The translations under genes were made by a program, and so were the position numbers. A stretch of DNA of 64,000 bases from CAZEAP01 sp964510315 (GTDB lineage: Bacteria > Planctomycetota > Brocadiia > SM23-32), in contig CAZEAP010000001.1 of the NCBI GenBank assembly GCA_964510315.1, positions 124,001-188,000 of the forward strand, written 5' to 3'. Below are positions 18,202 to 25,897 of the stretch, one piece after another. Position 1 is the first letter of the stretch, and each line of letters starts with the position of its first letter. The notes under the pieces were generated by a model. That model did not search any database, was not told the DNA's origin, and saw only the letters and a program-made list of their open reading frames with translations.

Positions 18202-18963
18202 ATGGCGCTGGCAGGGCTGATGGCGTTCTTCCTGGTGCTGGTCCGGGTGGGCTGCATATTCGCATTTCTCCCCTTCCTGGGCAGCGGCAAGGCACCCAAG
18301 GTGCTGAAGGCGCTTATCGTGCTGGTCCTGTCCCTGGTCATCTTCCCGGTCAGCGGCGTGGAGGTGCCGCCGGGAGACTGGTCGGCGTTGCGGTTCTCCC
18401 GTTACGTGGCCGCCGAGGCCCTGCTGGGATGTCTCATGGGCGTGGCCGCCTACGTGGTGTTCGCCTCCATCCGGATCGCCGGCGAGCTGGTCGGCCGGCA
18501 GATCGGGATGGCCCTGGCGATTACCGCCGACCCGGTGAGCGGGGTGCAGGCGACGCCCCTGGGTAACTTCGCGGAGCTGGTCGGCATACTGGTGCTTTTC
18601 TCCATCGGCGGACATCACCTGATGCTGGCCGCCCTGCACCGCAGCTTCGCGCTCTGGCCGCTGGGCAGCTTCCTTTCGGCCGATTTCATCCGGAAGGTGA
18701 TCGTCACGGCCGGCTCGCGCTGTTTCCTGATCGCACTGCAGGTAGCTGCCCCCCTGTTGCTGATCACCTTCATGGTCAGCCTGGTTATGGCCGTCATGGC
18801 CCGCCTGGTGCCCGAGGTGAACATACTGGTGGTGGGCTTTCCCCTGCGGATAGGGGTGGGGTTGATCGGGCTGACCCTGTTTGTGCCCACGCTGGTGCGC
18901 TGCAGCGCCGACGTTTCCCGGGCCATGGTTCGGTTTATCACCGGCATTGCCGCCGGCGGCTGA
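18202..18963 (+). CDS. fliR: flagellar export gate protein FliR
   Basis: 253 residues from ATG 18202, supported by GGAG 9 bp upstream; a TTG at 18169 inside fliQ would add 11 residues but has no ribosome-binding site. Six or so membrane helices, with family stretches FLVLVRVGCIFAFLPFLGSG and GELVGRQIGMALAITADPVS. Single-copy gate component that closes the FliP/FliQ helix. Confidence 0.93.
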   Translation: MALAGLMAFFLVLVRVGCIFAFLPFLGSGKAPKVLKALIVLVLSLVIFPVSGVEVPPGDWSALRFSRYVAAEALLGCLMGVAAYVVFASIRIAGELVGRQIGMALAITADPVSGVQATPLGNFAELVGILVLFSIGGHHLMLAALHRSFALWPLGSFLSADFIRKVIVTAGSRCFLIALQVAAPLLLITFMVSLVMAVMARLVPEVNILVVGFPLRIGVGLIGLTLFVPTLVRCSADVSRAMVRFITGIAAGG

Positions 18964-18983
18964 ACGAACAAGGCAACTCGCAG

Positions 18984-20039
18984 ATGGCGAAAACGACAGA
19001 ACAAAAGACGGAAAAACCGACGGCACGGAAGCGCCGCCGGGCACGCGAGGAGGGCGAAGTCGCCCAGAGTATGGAGGTCAACAGCGCCTTCGTGCTGATG
19101 GCGGGCCTCGGCGCGCTGGCCCTGTTCGGCGGGTACAGTTTCCGCTGCCTTCTGCAGCACACCACAATGCGGCTGGGAGGGTTGGGTGCCATAGAGTTGA
19201 ATGCCGACGGCGCGCTGAGCGCCACGCGGACCGCCTTCGACGTCGTCCTCAAGGCGCTCAGCCCCGTGATGGTCATCGTGTCGGTGATGGGGCTGGCGTG
19301 CTCTCTGGCGCAGGTCGGCATCCTGGTGGTGCCGAAGAAGCTGATGCCCGACCTCAACGCGATCAGTCCGGCGCAGGGCATCCGCAACATCTTCAGCATG
19401 TCCGCGCTGATGCGCCTTGTGACGGCGAGCATGAAGTTCGCCGTCATCGGGACGATCTGCTTCCTGCTGCTGCGCAGCCGGCTGCACTGGTTGTGGGCGG
19501 TGCCGGCGAAGGACGCCTGGGGCATCCTGGACGTCGGCCGGCGCCTCTCCATGCTGCTGATGCTGCAGGTGGTGATCGCCATGGTGGTGGTGGCTCTCCT
19601 GGATTACGCCTACCAGAGATGGCGACACGAGAAGGAACTCATGATGACCAAGCAGGAACTCAAAGAGGAGCGCAAACGGGACGAGGGCAGCCCCGAAGTG
19701 CAGGCCCGCCAGGAAAGGGTGCGGCGCGCCATGGCACGACAGCGCATGGCCCAGGCCGTCCCCGAGGCCGACGTGGTGGTCACCAACCCGACCCGACTTG
19801 CCGTGGCCCTGCAGTGGAACGGGGAGACCATGGGGGCTCCGACCGTGGTGGCCAAGGGCCGGGACCTGATGGCCCGCCGGATTCGGCAGATAGCCGAGCG
19901 CAATGAGGTACCCATCGTGGAGCGCAAGCCCCTGACTCAGGCGCTCTACCGGATGGTGGAGGTCGGAGCGGAGATACCTCCAAAGCTCTACTACGCCGTG
20001 GCCGAAGTGCTGGCGTTCGTCCTGAGAGAGCGGAAATAG
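18984..20039 (+). CDS. flhB: flagellar export switch protein FlhB with NPTR in place of NPTH
   Basis: 351 residues. Basic N-terminus (EKPTARKRRRAREEGEVAQS), four membrane helices, and a cytoplasmic domain (VVVTNPTRLAVALQWNGETM). FlhB normally cleaves itself at N-P in the motif NPTH to switch from rod/hook to filament substrates. Here Asn268 and Pro269 are kept but the His is Arg271 (codons at 19785-19796). Asn and Pro are the core catalytic pair, so cleavage may still occur, perhaps more slowly. Confidence 0.95.
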   Translation: MAKTTEQKTEKPTARKRRRAREEGEVAQSMEVNSAFVLMAGLGALALFGGYSFRCLLQHTTMRLGGLGAIELNADGALSATRTAFDVVLKALSPVMVIVSVMGLACSLAQVGILVVPKKLMPDLNAISPAQGIRNIFSMSALMRLVTASMKFAVIGTICFLLLRSRLHWLWAVPAKDAWGILDVGRRLSMLLMLQVVIAMVVVALLDYAYQRWRHEKELMMTKQELKEERKRDEGSPEVQARQERVRRAMARQRMAQAVPEADVVVTNPTRLAVALQWNGETMGAPTVVAKGRDLMARRIRQIAERNEVPIVERKPLTQALYRMVEVGAEIPPKLYYAVAEVLAFVLRERK

Positions 20040-20055
20040 AGGCAGAAGGGAAGAT

Positions 20056-22188
20056 ATGGCGGCACTGAGAGGGAAAAGCTCGTTCATCTCCCGCCACAGC
20101 GACATGCTGCTGGCCATGGCGGTGATGGGCATGCTGGTGGCGATCATCATCCCCCTTCCCACCCCCGTGCTGGACGTCTTGCTGACGCTGAACTTCGCTT
20201 ACGTGCTCCTGGTGTTGATGGTGGTGCTGAGCATCAATACTCCCCTGGAACTTTCCACCTTCCCCTCGCTGCTGCTGTTCGGCACCATATTCCGACTCGC
20301 CGTCAACGTGGCCTCCACCCGACTGATCCTCCTCCGGGCCTACGCCGGGGAAGTTATCGAATCCTTCGGCATGTTCGTGGTCGGGGGCGACGTAGTGGTG
20401 GGCCTGGTGGTATTCATCATTATCGTGGTCATCCAGTTCATCGTCATCACCAAGGGCGCCGAGCGGATCAGCGAGGTGGCCGCGCGTTTCACCCTGGACG
20501 CCATGCCCGGCAAGCAGATGAGCATTGACGCGGACCTGAACTCCGGGCTCATAGACGAGAGGGAGGCCCGGGGGAGGCGGGAGCGCATCGTGGAGGAGGC
20601 GGACTTCTACGGCTCGATGGACGGCGCCAGCAAGTACGTCCGCGGCGACGCCATCGCCGGCATTGTCATCGTCTGCGTCAACATTATCGGCGGCATCATC
20701 ATCGGGCTCACCAAGGGGATGTCCGTGGGAGAGGCCATCAACACCTACGTCGTCCTCACCGTCGGCGATGGGCTGGTCACCCAGATACCGGCCGTAATCA
20801 TGTCCACCACGGCCGGCATTATCATCACCAAATCGGCCAGCGACATGGCTCTCAGCCGGGAACTCAGCCTCCAGGTCTTCGCCCGGGAAAGGGCGGTGGG
20901 GATAGCGTCACTGGTGATGTTCGGGTTCATGCTGTTCCCCGGCCTCCCCTCGCTGCCGTTCTTCCTGCTGGGGATCATCCTGCTGATAACATACCTGACC
21001 CTGCAGAGGGGCCGCGCCGGCGAACCTGAACCCGCCGAGGAGCCCGAGGCTCCCCCTGAGGAAGGCCCTGATGAGAGAGAGGCCATCCGCTCCCTGCTGG
21101 AGCCGGACCGTATAGCGGTGGAAGTCGGCTACAGCCTGATCCAACTGATCGACCCGGAGAGGGGCGGGACGCTTCTGGACCGTATAAAGTCCCTGCGCCA
21201 GAAGTTCGCCGGCGAACTGGGCATCATCATTCCCAAGATACGTATCCTGGACAACGTCGAACTGGACAGTAATCGCTACGTCATCAAGCTGGGCGGCCAC
21301 CAGGTCGCGGAGGGGGAACTCCACCCCGGCTGGCTGATGGTCATGCAGCCGGACGGCGAACCCGAGATGAACGGCATTCACACCCACGAGCCCTCCTTCG
21401 GGCTGCCGGTGGTCTGGGTGAGCAAAAGCGAAAAGGAGCGCGCCCAGGCCGAAGGATACACCGTGGTGGACGCCGAGACGGTGTTCATCACCCATCTTTC
21501 CGAGGTGCTCCGGCGCCACGCCCACGAGGTCCTCAGCCGACAGGACGTCCAGCAGCTCGTGGACAACGTGAAGGAGAAGAACCCGGCGATCGTCGAGGAA
21601 CTGATCCCGGACGTGCTGAACCTGGGGCAGGTGCAGCAGGTGCTGGAGAACCTGCTCGCCGAAAACGTGCCCATCAATAACCTCTCGCAGATACTGGAGA
21701 AGCTGGGAAACCTCGCGCCCCAGGTCCAGGACCTTCGCGCGCTCACCGAGATGGTTCGCAAGTCGCTTGCACGCGTGATCTGCGCGCGATTTTCCGACTC
21801 CGAAGGGCGGATCAACGCCCTGTCGTTCGACCCCCGGCTGGAGGAGGAGATCCGTGACGCCCTGGAGGAGACCGACGGCGCGACGCGCATGAATCTGCCG
21901 CCCGCGCGCCTGCGGCAGATCATCGCCGGTATATCCCAGGAGACCCGTTCGGCCTTCCGCGTGGGCAAGGAGACGGTCATCCTCACCGACTCGCATATCC
22001 GTCCCTACGTGCACAGCATCGTCAGCCGCGTCTTCCCCGACATCGCTGTCATCTCCTACGACGAGATGACGCCGGACGCACAGGTGGAGAACGTGGGAGT
22101 TATAACGCCCGCAGAAGGCCGACCGGCGGCGGCCGGCGTGCCGGAGGGCGGCGGAATTCTGCCCGGAGAAAGCGAGCCCGACACGTGA
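20056..22188 (+). CDS. flhA: flagellar export gate protein FlhA
   Basis: 710 residues. About eight N-terminal membrane helices carrying the FHIPEP signature (FRLAVNVASTRLILLRAYAG; MPGKQMSIDADLNSG), then a Pro/Glu linker (about 315-345) and the large cytoplasmic ring domain that receives chaperone-substrate complexes (QLIDPERGGTLLDRIKSLRQ; NRYVIKLGGHQVAEGELHPG). Overlaps flhG by 4 bp (GTGA). No flhF follows. Confidence 0.97.
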   Translation: MAALRGKSSFISRHSDMLLAMAVMGMLVAIIIPLPTPVLDVLLTLNFAYVLLVLMVVLSINTPLELSTFPSLLLFGTIFRLAVNVASTRLILLRAYAGEVIESFGMFVVGGDVVVGLVVFIIIVVIQFIVITKGAERISEVAARFTLDAMPGKQMSIDADLNSGLIDEREARGRRERIVEEADFYGSMDGASKYVRGDAIAGIVIVCVNIIGGIIIGLTKGMSVGEAINTYVVLTVGDGLVTQIPAVIMSTTAGIIITKSASDMALSRELSLQVFARERAVGIASLVMFGFMLFPGLPSLPFFLLGIILLITYLTLQRGRAGEPEPAEEPEAPPEEGPDEREAIRSLLEPDRIAVEVGYSLIQLIDPERGGTLLDRIKSLRQKFAGELGIIIPKIRILDNVELDSNRYVIKLGGHQVAEGELHPGWLMVMQPDGEPEMNGIHTHEPSFGLPVVWVSKSEKERAQAEGYTVVDAETVFITHLSEVLRRHAHEVLSRQDVQQLVDNVKEKNPAIVEELIPDVLNLGQVQQVLENLLAENVPINNLSQILEKLGNLAPQVQDLRALTEMVRKSLARVICARFSDSEGRINALSFDPRLEEEIRDALEETDGATRMNLPPARLRQIIAGISQETRSAFRVGKETVILTDSHIRPYVHSIVSRVFPDIAVISYDEMTPDAQVENVGVITPAEGRPAAAGVPEGGGILPGESEPDT

Positions 22189-23009
22189 CCGAACAGCAGC
22201 AAAAACCCCGGATCATCGCCGTTACCAGCGGCAAGGGCGGCGTCGGCAAAACCAACGTGGCCGTCAACCTGGCCGTCTCTCTCCGCCTTTTTGGCGTCCA
22301 GGTGATGCTGCTGGACGCGGACATGGCGCTGGGCAACGTGGACATCCTGCTCGGCCTGGACGTGCGCCACGACCTGAGGGAGGTGCTGCTGGAAGGGAAG
22401 GAACTGGAGGACGTGGTCGTGGAGGGGCCCCGGGGAATTCGCATACTGCCCGGCGCCTCCGGGGTGGAGGAGATGGCCCGGCTGAGTGACGGGCAGTTGG
22501 AGTCGTTCCTGCAGAAACTGCGGCGCTACTGTGCCCGGATGGACTACGTGGTGGTGGACACCGCACCGGGGATATCCCCCACGGTGATAAACTGCCTGCT
22601 GGCCGCCGATGAACTGGTGGTGGTGACGAATCCGGAACCGGCGGCCCTGACCGATGCATACGCCGTGCTGAAAGTCCTGAAGCGCCGCAAGCCGGAAGCG
22701 GGGAACTCCCCCTACGTGGTGGTCAACCAGACCGGCAGCAAAGAGGAGGCCCTCCGCAGCTTCGACCGCCTGCGGTCCGCGGCCGGGCGCTTCCTCCAGT
22801 GGGACCTGGAATACCTCGGCTCGGTGGCCGCCGACGACATCGTTTCGGTGGCCGCCCGGCGTCAGGTGGATTTCCTTACCCATTACGCTTCGGCCGCGTG
22901 CAGCCAGGATGTCCGCAAGCTGGCGGCGCGCCTGGTCAGCTCCACCGGGGGAGGGCACCGGGACATGGGAAGGTTTTTCAAGAAAATGATGGAGCCGCCC
23001 GGTGACTAA
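22185..23009 (+). CDS. flhG: flagellar number regulator FlhG/FleN (MinD-like ATPase)
   Basis: 274 residues from GTG 22185. Deviant Walker A of the MinD/ParA class (VTSGKGGVGKTNVAVNLAVS), switch region (LLDADMALGNVDILLGL) and Walker B-type VVVDTAPGISPTVINCLLAA. FlhG limits flagellar number by acting on FlhF and, in Pseudomonas and Vibrio, on the sigma-54 activator FleQ/FlrA. The C-terminus GRFFKKMMEP is a likely amphipathic membrane-targeting helix. The usual partner flhF is missing between flhA and this gene. Confidence 0.9.
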   Translation: MTEQQQKPRIIAVTSGKGGVGKTNVAVNLAVSLRLFGVQVMLLDADMALGNVDILLGLDVRHDLREVLLEGKELEDVVVEGPRGIRILPGASGVEEMARLSDGQLESFLQKLRRYCARMDYVVVDTAPGISPTVINCLLAADELVVVTNPEPAALTDAYAVLKVLKRRKPEAGNSPYVVVNQTGSKEEALRSFDRLRSAAGRFLQWDLEYLGSVAADDIVSVAARRQVDFLTHYASAACSQDVRKLAARLVSSTGGGHRDMGRFFKKMMEPPGD

Positions 23010-23223
23010 ACTGCCCCGAGACATCGGAACGCTCTTCGGGATACTGGCTTTCTGCGCGGTTGCACTGGTGGGCCTCCTGCGAGCCACCCCGCCGCTGGCC
23101 GTTCTGAAGAAGGCAGCCATCTGCGGGTTGGCGCTGGCCCTGGTGGCCCGCGTCGGGGCATACCTCGCTTTCGGCGTGATCCGCGCGGGCCTCCGTCAGA
23201 ACAGCACAGAGAACAGAGTTTGA
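23002..23223 (+). CDS. small two-helix membrane protein in flagellar operon
   Basis: 73 residues from GTG 23002 overlapping the flhG stop. Two hydrophobic helices (TLFGILAFCAVALVGLLRA; AAICGLALALVARVGAYLAF). Small membrane proteins occupy this slot between flhG and fliA in several flagellar clusters, but I do not recognise a named family. Co-transcription with fliA is clear from spacing. Confidence 0.7.
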   Translation: MTKLPRDIGTLFGILAFCAVALVGLLRATPPLAVLKKAAICGLALALVARVGAYLAFGVIRAGLRQNSTENRV

Positions 23224-23238
23224 TGCAAAGGACCCGGC

Positions 23239-23985
23239 ATGAGCAGTCCGGCTGAGACAGCCTACCAGGACGCCCGGGACGACTCCGCCCGAATCAAGGA
23301 GCTGGTCCTGGACCACGTCCCCCTGGTGAACCGTCTGGCGGACCGACTGCTGGCGAAGGTGACACCCGATACCTCCCGGGAGGACCTGATCAGCGCCGGC
23401 ACGGTGGGGCTGGTGGAGGCGGCCCACAGGTTCGATCCCTCCCGGGAGGTAAAGTTCATCACGTTCGCCTACCGCCGAGTTCGGGGCGCCATGCTGGACT
23501 ACCTGCGGCAGAAGGACTGGCTGGGCAGGTCCGCCAGGGACCGGTTGAACGAACTCCGCGAGATCACCAACGCCTTCCGCAGCCGGCACCATCGTGTGCC
23601 CAGGATCGAGGAACTGGCCGAGGAGGCCGACATATCCGAGGAGCGCGTGCTGAAGTATCTCTCCTACAGAAAGTGGGACTACGTCTGCTCCCTGGACCAG
23701 CCGGCCGAAGATGCCGAACATGGCGCTGACGGATTGGCGGAGCTGATCGCCGCTGATGTCCCATCACCACTGGAGAAGCTGGAGTGGCGCGAGAAGGTCG
23801 AACGCCTGGCGGCCGCCATCGAACAGCTTCCCGAACGCCAGAGACAGATCATCGTCATGTACTACTACGAGGACCTCTATATGGCGGAGATGGCCGAGGT
23901 CCTCGACCTGAGTGAGTCCCGAATCTCACAGCTTCACACCCGCGCTATATACAACCTCTCACGCATACTGGAGGCCGAGTCATGA
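23239..23985 (+). CDS. fliA: flagellar sigma factor FliA/WhiG (sigma-28)
   Basis: 248 residues with sigma region 2 (EDLISAGTVGLVEAAHRFDP; FITFAYRRVRGAMLDYLRQK), region 3 and region 4 helix-turn-helix (LPERQRQIIVMYYYEDLYMA; LSESRISQLHTRAIYNL). Length and the RVRGAMLDYLR motif are those of the FliA/WhiG group. It should transcribe late flagellar genes (flagellin and others, not in this window). No TAAA-N15-GCCGATAA promoter was seen here, as expected if the late genes lie elsewhere. Start ATG 23239; its stop overlaps the next start (ATGA). Confidence 0.93.
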   Translation: MSSPAETAYQDARDDSARIKELVLDHVPLVNRLADRLLAKVTPDTSREDLISAGTVGLVEAAHRFDPSREVKFITFAYRRVRGAMLDYLRQKDWLGRSARDRLNELREITNAFRSRHHRVPRIEELAEEADISEERVLKYLSYRKWDYVCSLDQPAEDAEHGADGLAELIAADVPSPLEKLEWREKVERLAAAIEQLPERQRQIIVMYYYEDLYMAEMAEVLDLSESRISQLHTRAIYNLSRILEAES

Positions 23986-24218
23986 CTGAGGAAGTGCGGT
24001 TCCGCAGTATCCCCCGCCCCCGGCACATAAAGCCGCTCTCCAGGGAAGACCGTGAGGAGAACGAAGAGCGTTTCCGCAGACAGCTCTCCGAACTGGTCGA
24101 CCGGGAGGCCGACCAGGAGGAAGAGTCCGAACAGCCCTCCACGCAGAAAGAAACCTCGGAGGAGCCCCACCGGAAGCCGCCTCCGAACGTAGGCCGACAC
24201 CTCGACGTGGAAACATGA
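23982..24218 (+). CDS. short acidic protein coupled to fliA (unknown; FlgM analogue possible)
   Basis: 78 residues, highly charged, probably largely disordered (PLSREDREENEERFRRQLSE; DQEEESEQPSTQKETSEEPH). It overlaps the fliA stop by 4 bp and the following start by 4 bp, so it is almost certainly expressed. Size and position would suit an anti-sigma partner of FliA, but no FlgM motif is recognisable, so this is only a guess. Confidence 0.6.
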   Translation: MTEEVRFRSIPRPRHIKPLSREDREENEERFRRQLSELVDREADQEEESEQPSTQKETSEEPHRKPPPNVGRHLDVET

Positions 24219-24487
24219 CCATGACCAACGGGTTGCCAAGCCGCAAAAACAGGGTCGTCGAAGCCGAAAACGTCCAGATGGGAAAAGAAGCCGCCAGCAT
24301 TCCCGTCGGTGAGGTGCGCCGGGCCCCGTCTCGCGCCGAACCCGAGGGCGAGCCGGAGGTCCAGGTCGAAAGGGCAGAAGACGGAACGGTCCGCACTATA
24401 AAAGTCCGCTGCACCTGCGGGCGAACTGTAGAACTGGCGTGCGAATACTTCCAACAGGGAGGCGACCATGAACAGGCTGACTCTTAG
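24215..24487 (+). CDS. small protein with CxCG-C motif in flagellar operon
   Basis: 90 residues; N-terminal half charged and probably unstructured, C-terminal half a compact strand-rich piece TIKVRCTCGRTVELACEY with three cysteines in CxC-x8-C spacing, which may hold a metal. Not recognised as a named family. Overlaps its neighbours on both sides (ATGA upstream, 20 bp downstream), so it belongs to the fliO-fliA transcription unit. Confidence 0.6.
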   Translation: MTMTNGLPSRKNRVVEAENVQMGKEAASIPVGEVRRAPSRAEPEGEPEVQVERAEDGTVRTIKVRCTCGRTVELACEYFQQGGDHEQADS

Positions 24488-25055
24488 AGGTCCCGTTCTG
24501 GCATTGCTCCTGGCGTGCAACCTTTCCTGCGCTTTAGTTCCAGGCCCCGAGAGCGCAGCCCCCCGGCAGAGCGCGGAACCGCAGGCCGTGAGGCCCGGGG
24601 ACACCCGCGCTGGGGTTGAGCCAGCGGTCCCACGGCCGGTCCAGGGCCGAAGACCGCCGGCCACGGACGCCCTTGCGTATTCCGCCGAAACTCCCCTGCA
24701 GCAGGACCGGGCCGGCGTGCCGTTCGGCCGGCCCAGCCCTTCGCTGACCGAGACGCTTCAGGAAACCCTGGACTCACTGGCCGGGGCGAAGACCGAGAAC
24801 CGCCGCCTCGAGGAAAACCTTTCCAGGGCCAGGGATCAACTGCAGGAGAAGGAGCGGACCATCGCAGATCTCAGAGAACAGCTCAGTGCCTGTGATACCG
24901 AAGTAAAGAAGCTTGAGCAGGCTCTCGAGAAGTGGAAGGACGACGTGCTGGGTTTCCGCGATGAGATGCGGCAGGCCGAAGAGGCCGAACTTACGGTCCT
25001 CCAGCAGATACTCTCCCTGTTGAAGAGTCTTAAGAAGGAGCCGGCCGCACAATGA
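24468..25055 (+). CDS. coiled-coil lipoprotein in flagellar operon
   Basis: 195 residues. Signal peptide with lipobox LLAC (Cys17; another Cys at 21), a Pro-rich linker (22-95) and a long coiled coil (about 96-170, ENRRLEENLSRARDQLQEKE). A good GGGAGG ribosome-binding site precedes ATG 24468. Lipidation followed by a rod-like coil suggests a periplasmic spacer anchored to a membrane, perhaps around the basal body (inference from operon position). Stop overlaps the next ATG. Confidence 0.72.
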   Translation: MNRLTLRGPVLALLLACNLSCALVPGPESAAPRQSAEPQAVRPGDTRAGVEPAVPRPVQGRRPPATDALAYSAETPLQQDRAGVPFGRPSPSLTETLQETLDSLAGAKTENRRLEENLSRARDQLQEKERTIADLREQLSACDTEVKKLEQALEKWKDDVLGFRDEMRQAEEAELTVLQQILSLLKSLKKEPAAQ

Positions 25056-25687
25056 CTGCCATCTCCTACAAAGCTGCCTTTCGTTCGGCGTTGCTCCTGT
25101 TGCTGGCCGGACTGCTGTCCGGTTGCAGCTTCCTCAGGTCGCCGCCCCCCAGACCCCCGAAAGCGGATGTCCTCTACCGTCGCATTGCCGTCATCGAGTT
25201 CTACGACCACACCGGCTACGGTTCTCACGGCTACGCCGAGGCTCTGAGCCGTGCCGTGGCGGAGAAACTTTCGGAATGGACCGTCTCTACAGACGTGGTC
25301 TTCGTGCCGGCCGAGTCGCTCAATTCCACCGACGATCCCTTTGTCAGCGGCAGTATGCCTTTGAGCGCCCTCGTGCAGTGCCGAAGGCAGTGGCGCGCCG
25401 AGGTGGCCGTGGTCGGCGCCCTGCAGCAGGTCCGGCCCTACCGACAGCCGGCGGCCCACGTTGCGCTGAAGGTCCTCGACACCGCGGAGGGGACACTGCT
25501 CTACGAGCAGAGCGAGGGATGGGACGCCGCCGACAGTGCGGTGCGCGCCCAGATCGACGACTACTGTACGATCTACCGGCGGGAGACGGATTGCCGGTTT
25601 GGCCCGGAATTGTTCCTCAACTCCCCGCGTTACTTTTTGCGTTTTGTGGCTGACAGGATCGCTTTCCGGGTGAGTCGGGCGCTTTGA
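25052..25687 (+). CDS. lipoprotein, CsgG/FlgT-like fold possible
   Basis: 211 residues with signal peptide and lipobox LLSGC (Cys25). The mature part begins with a strand pattern YRRIAVIEFYDHTGYGSHGY and a helix AEALSRAVAEKLSEW, reminiscent of outer-membrane CsgG- or FlgT/FlgO-type domains, which form rings in the outer membrane or around flagellar basal bodies. Homology is not certain. Last gene of the fliO unit and adjacent to another lipoprotein, so an outer-membrane flagellar ring accessory is a reasonable guess. Confidence 0.65.
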   Translation: MTAISYKAAFRSALLLLLAGLLSGCSFLRSPPPRPPKADVLYRRIAVIEFYDHTGYGSHGYAEALSRAVAEKLSEWTVSTDVVFVPAESLNSTDDPFVSGSMPLSALVQCRRQWRAEVAVVGALQQVRPYRQPAAHVALKVLDTAEGTLLYEQSEGWDAADSAVRAQIDDYCTIYRRETDCRFGPELFLNSPRYFLRFVADRIAFRVSRAL

Positions 25688-25836
25688 TTGGGCGGAAAAA
25701 AGTTCATCACCCGGCAAAAAATGGCCGCGGCGGCGATCGCGCCCGGCCTCGCGCGGGAAGAGCGGCACCGACTGAAACGGCCCCTGGTGCCTGTTATCGG
25801 GCCTCAGGCGGCCTTTGCCGTGACGCCTCACCATCA

Positions 25837-25852
25837 TGGCACACCGGTTGCG
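25837..25852 (+). promoter_or_regulatory. sigma-54 promoter for the fliK-flgD-flgE operon
   Basis: TGGCAC-ACCGG-TTGCG, full GG/GC spacing. It lies inside a stretch that stays open in the fliK frame, which shows that fliK translation starts downstream. Start of transcription expected near 25863. The stretch 25688-25836 upstream holds nothing else that I can support. Confidence 0.85.
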
Positions 25853-25897
25853 CCCTGTGGCTGGCGGAATCGGGTTTTCACCATAGCGAGGTTCACG

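Noticed and set aside
25688..25897. Open extension of fliK that would make it 70 residues longer
   Set aside because: It contains a near-perfect sigma-54 promoter and no ribosome-binding site at its own start.
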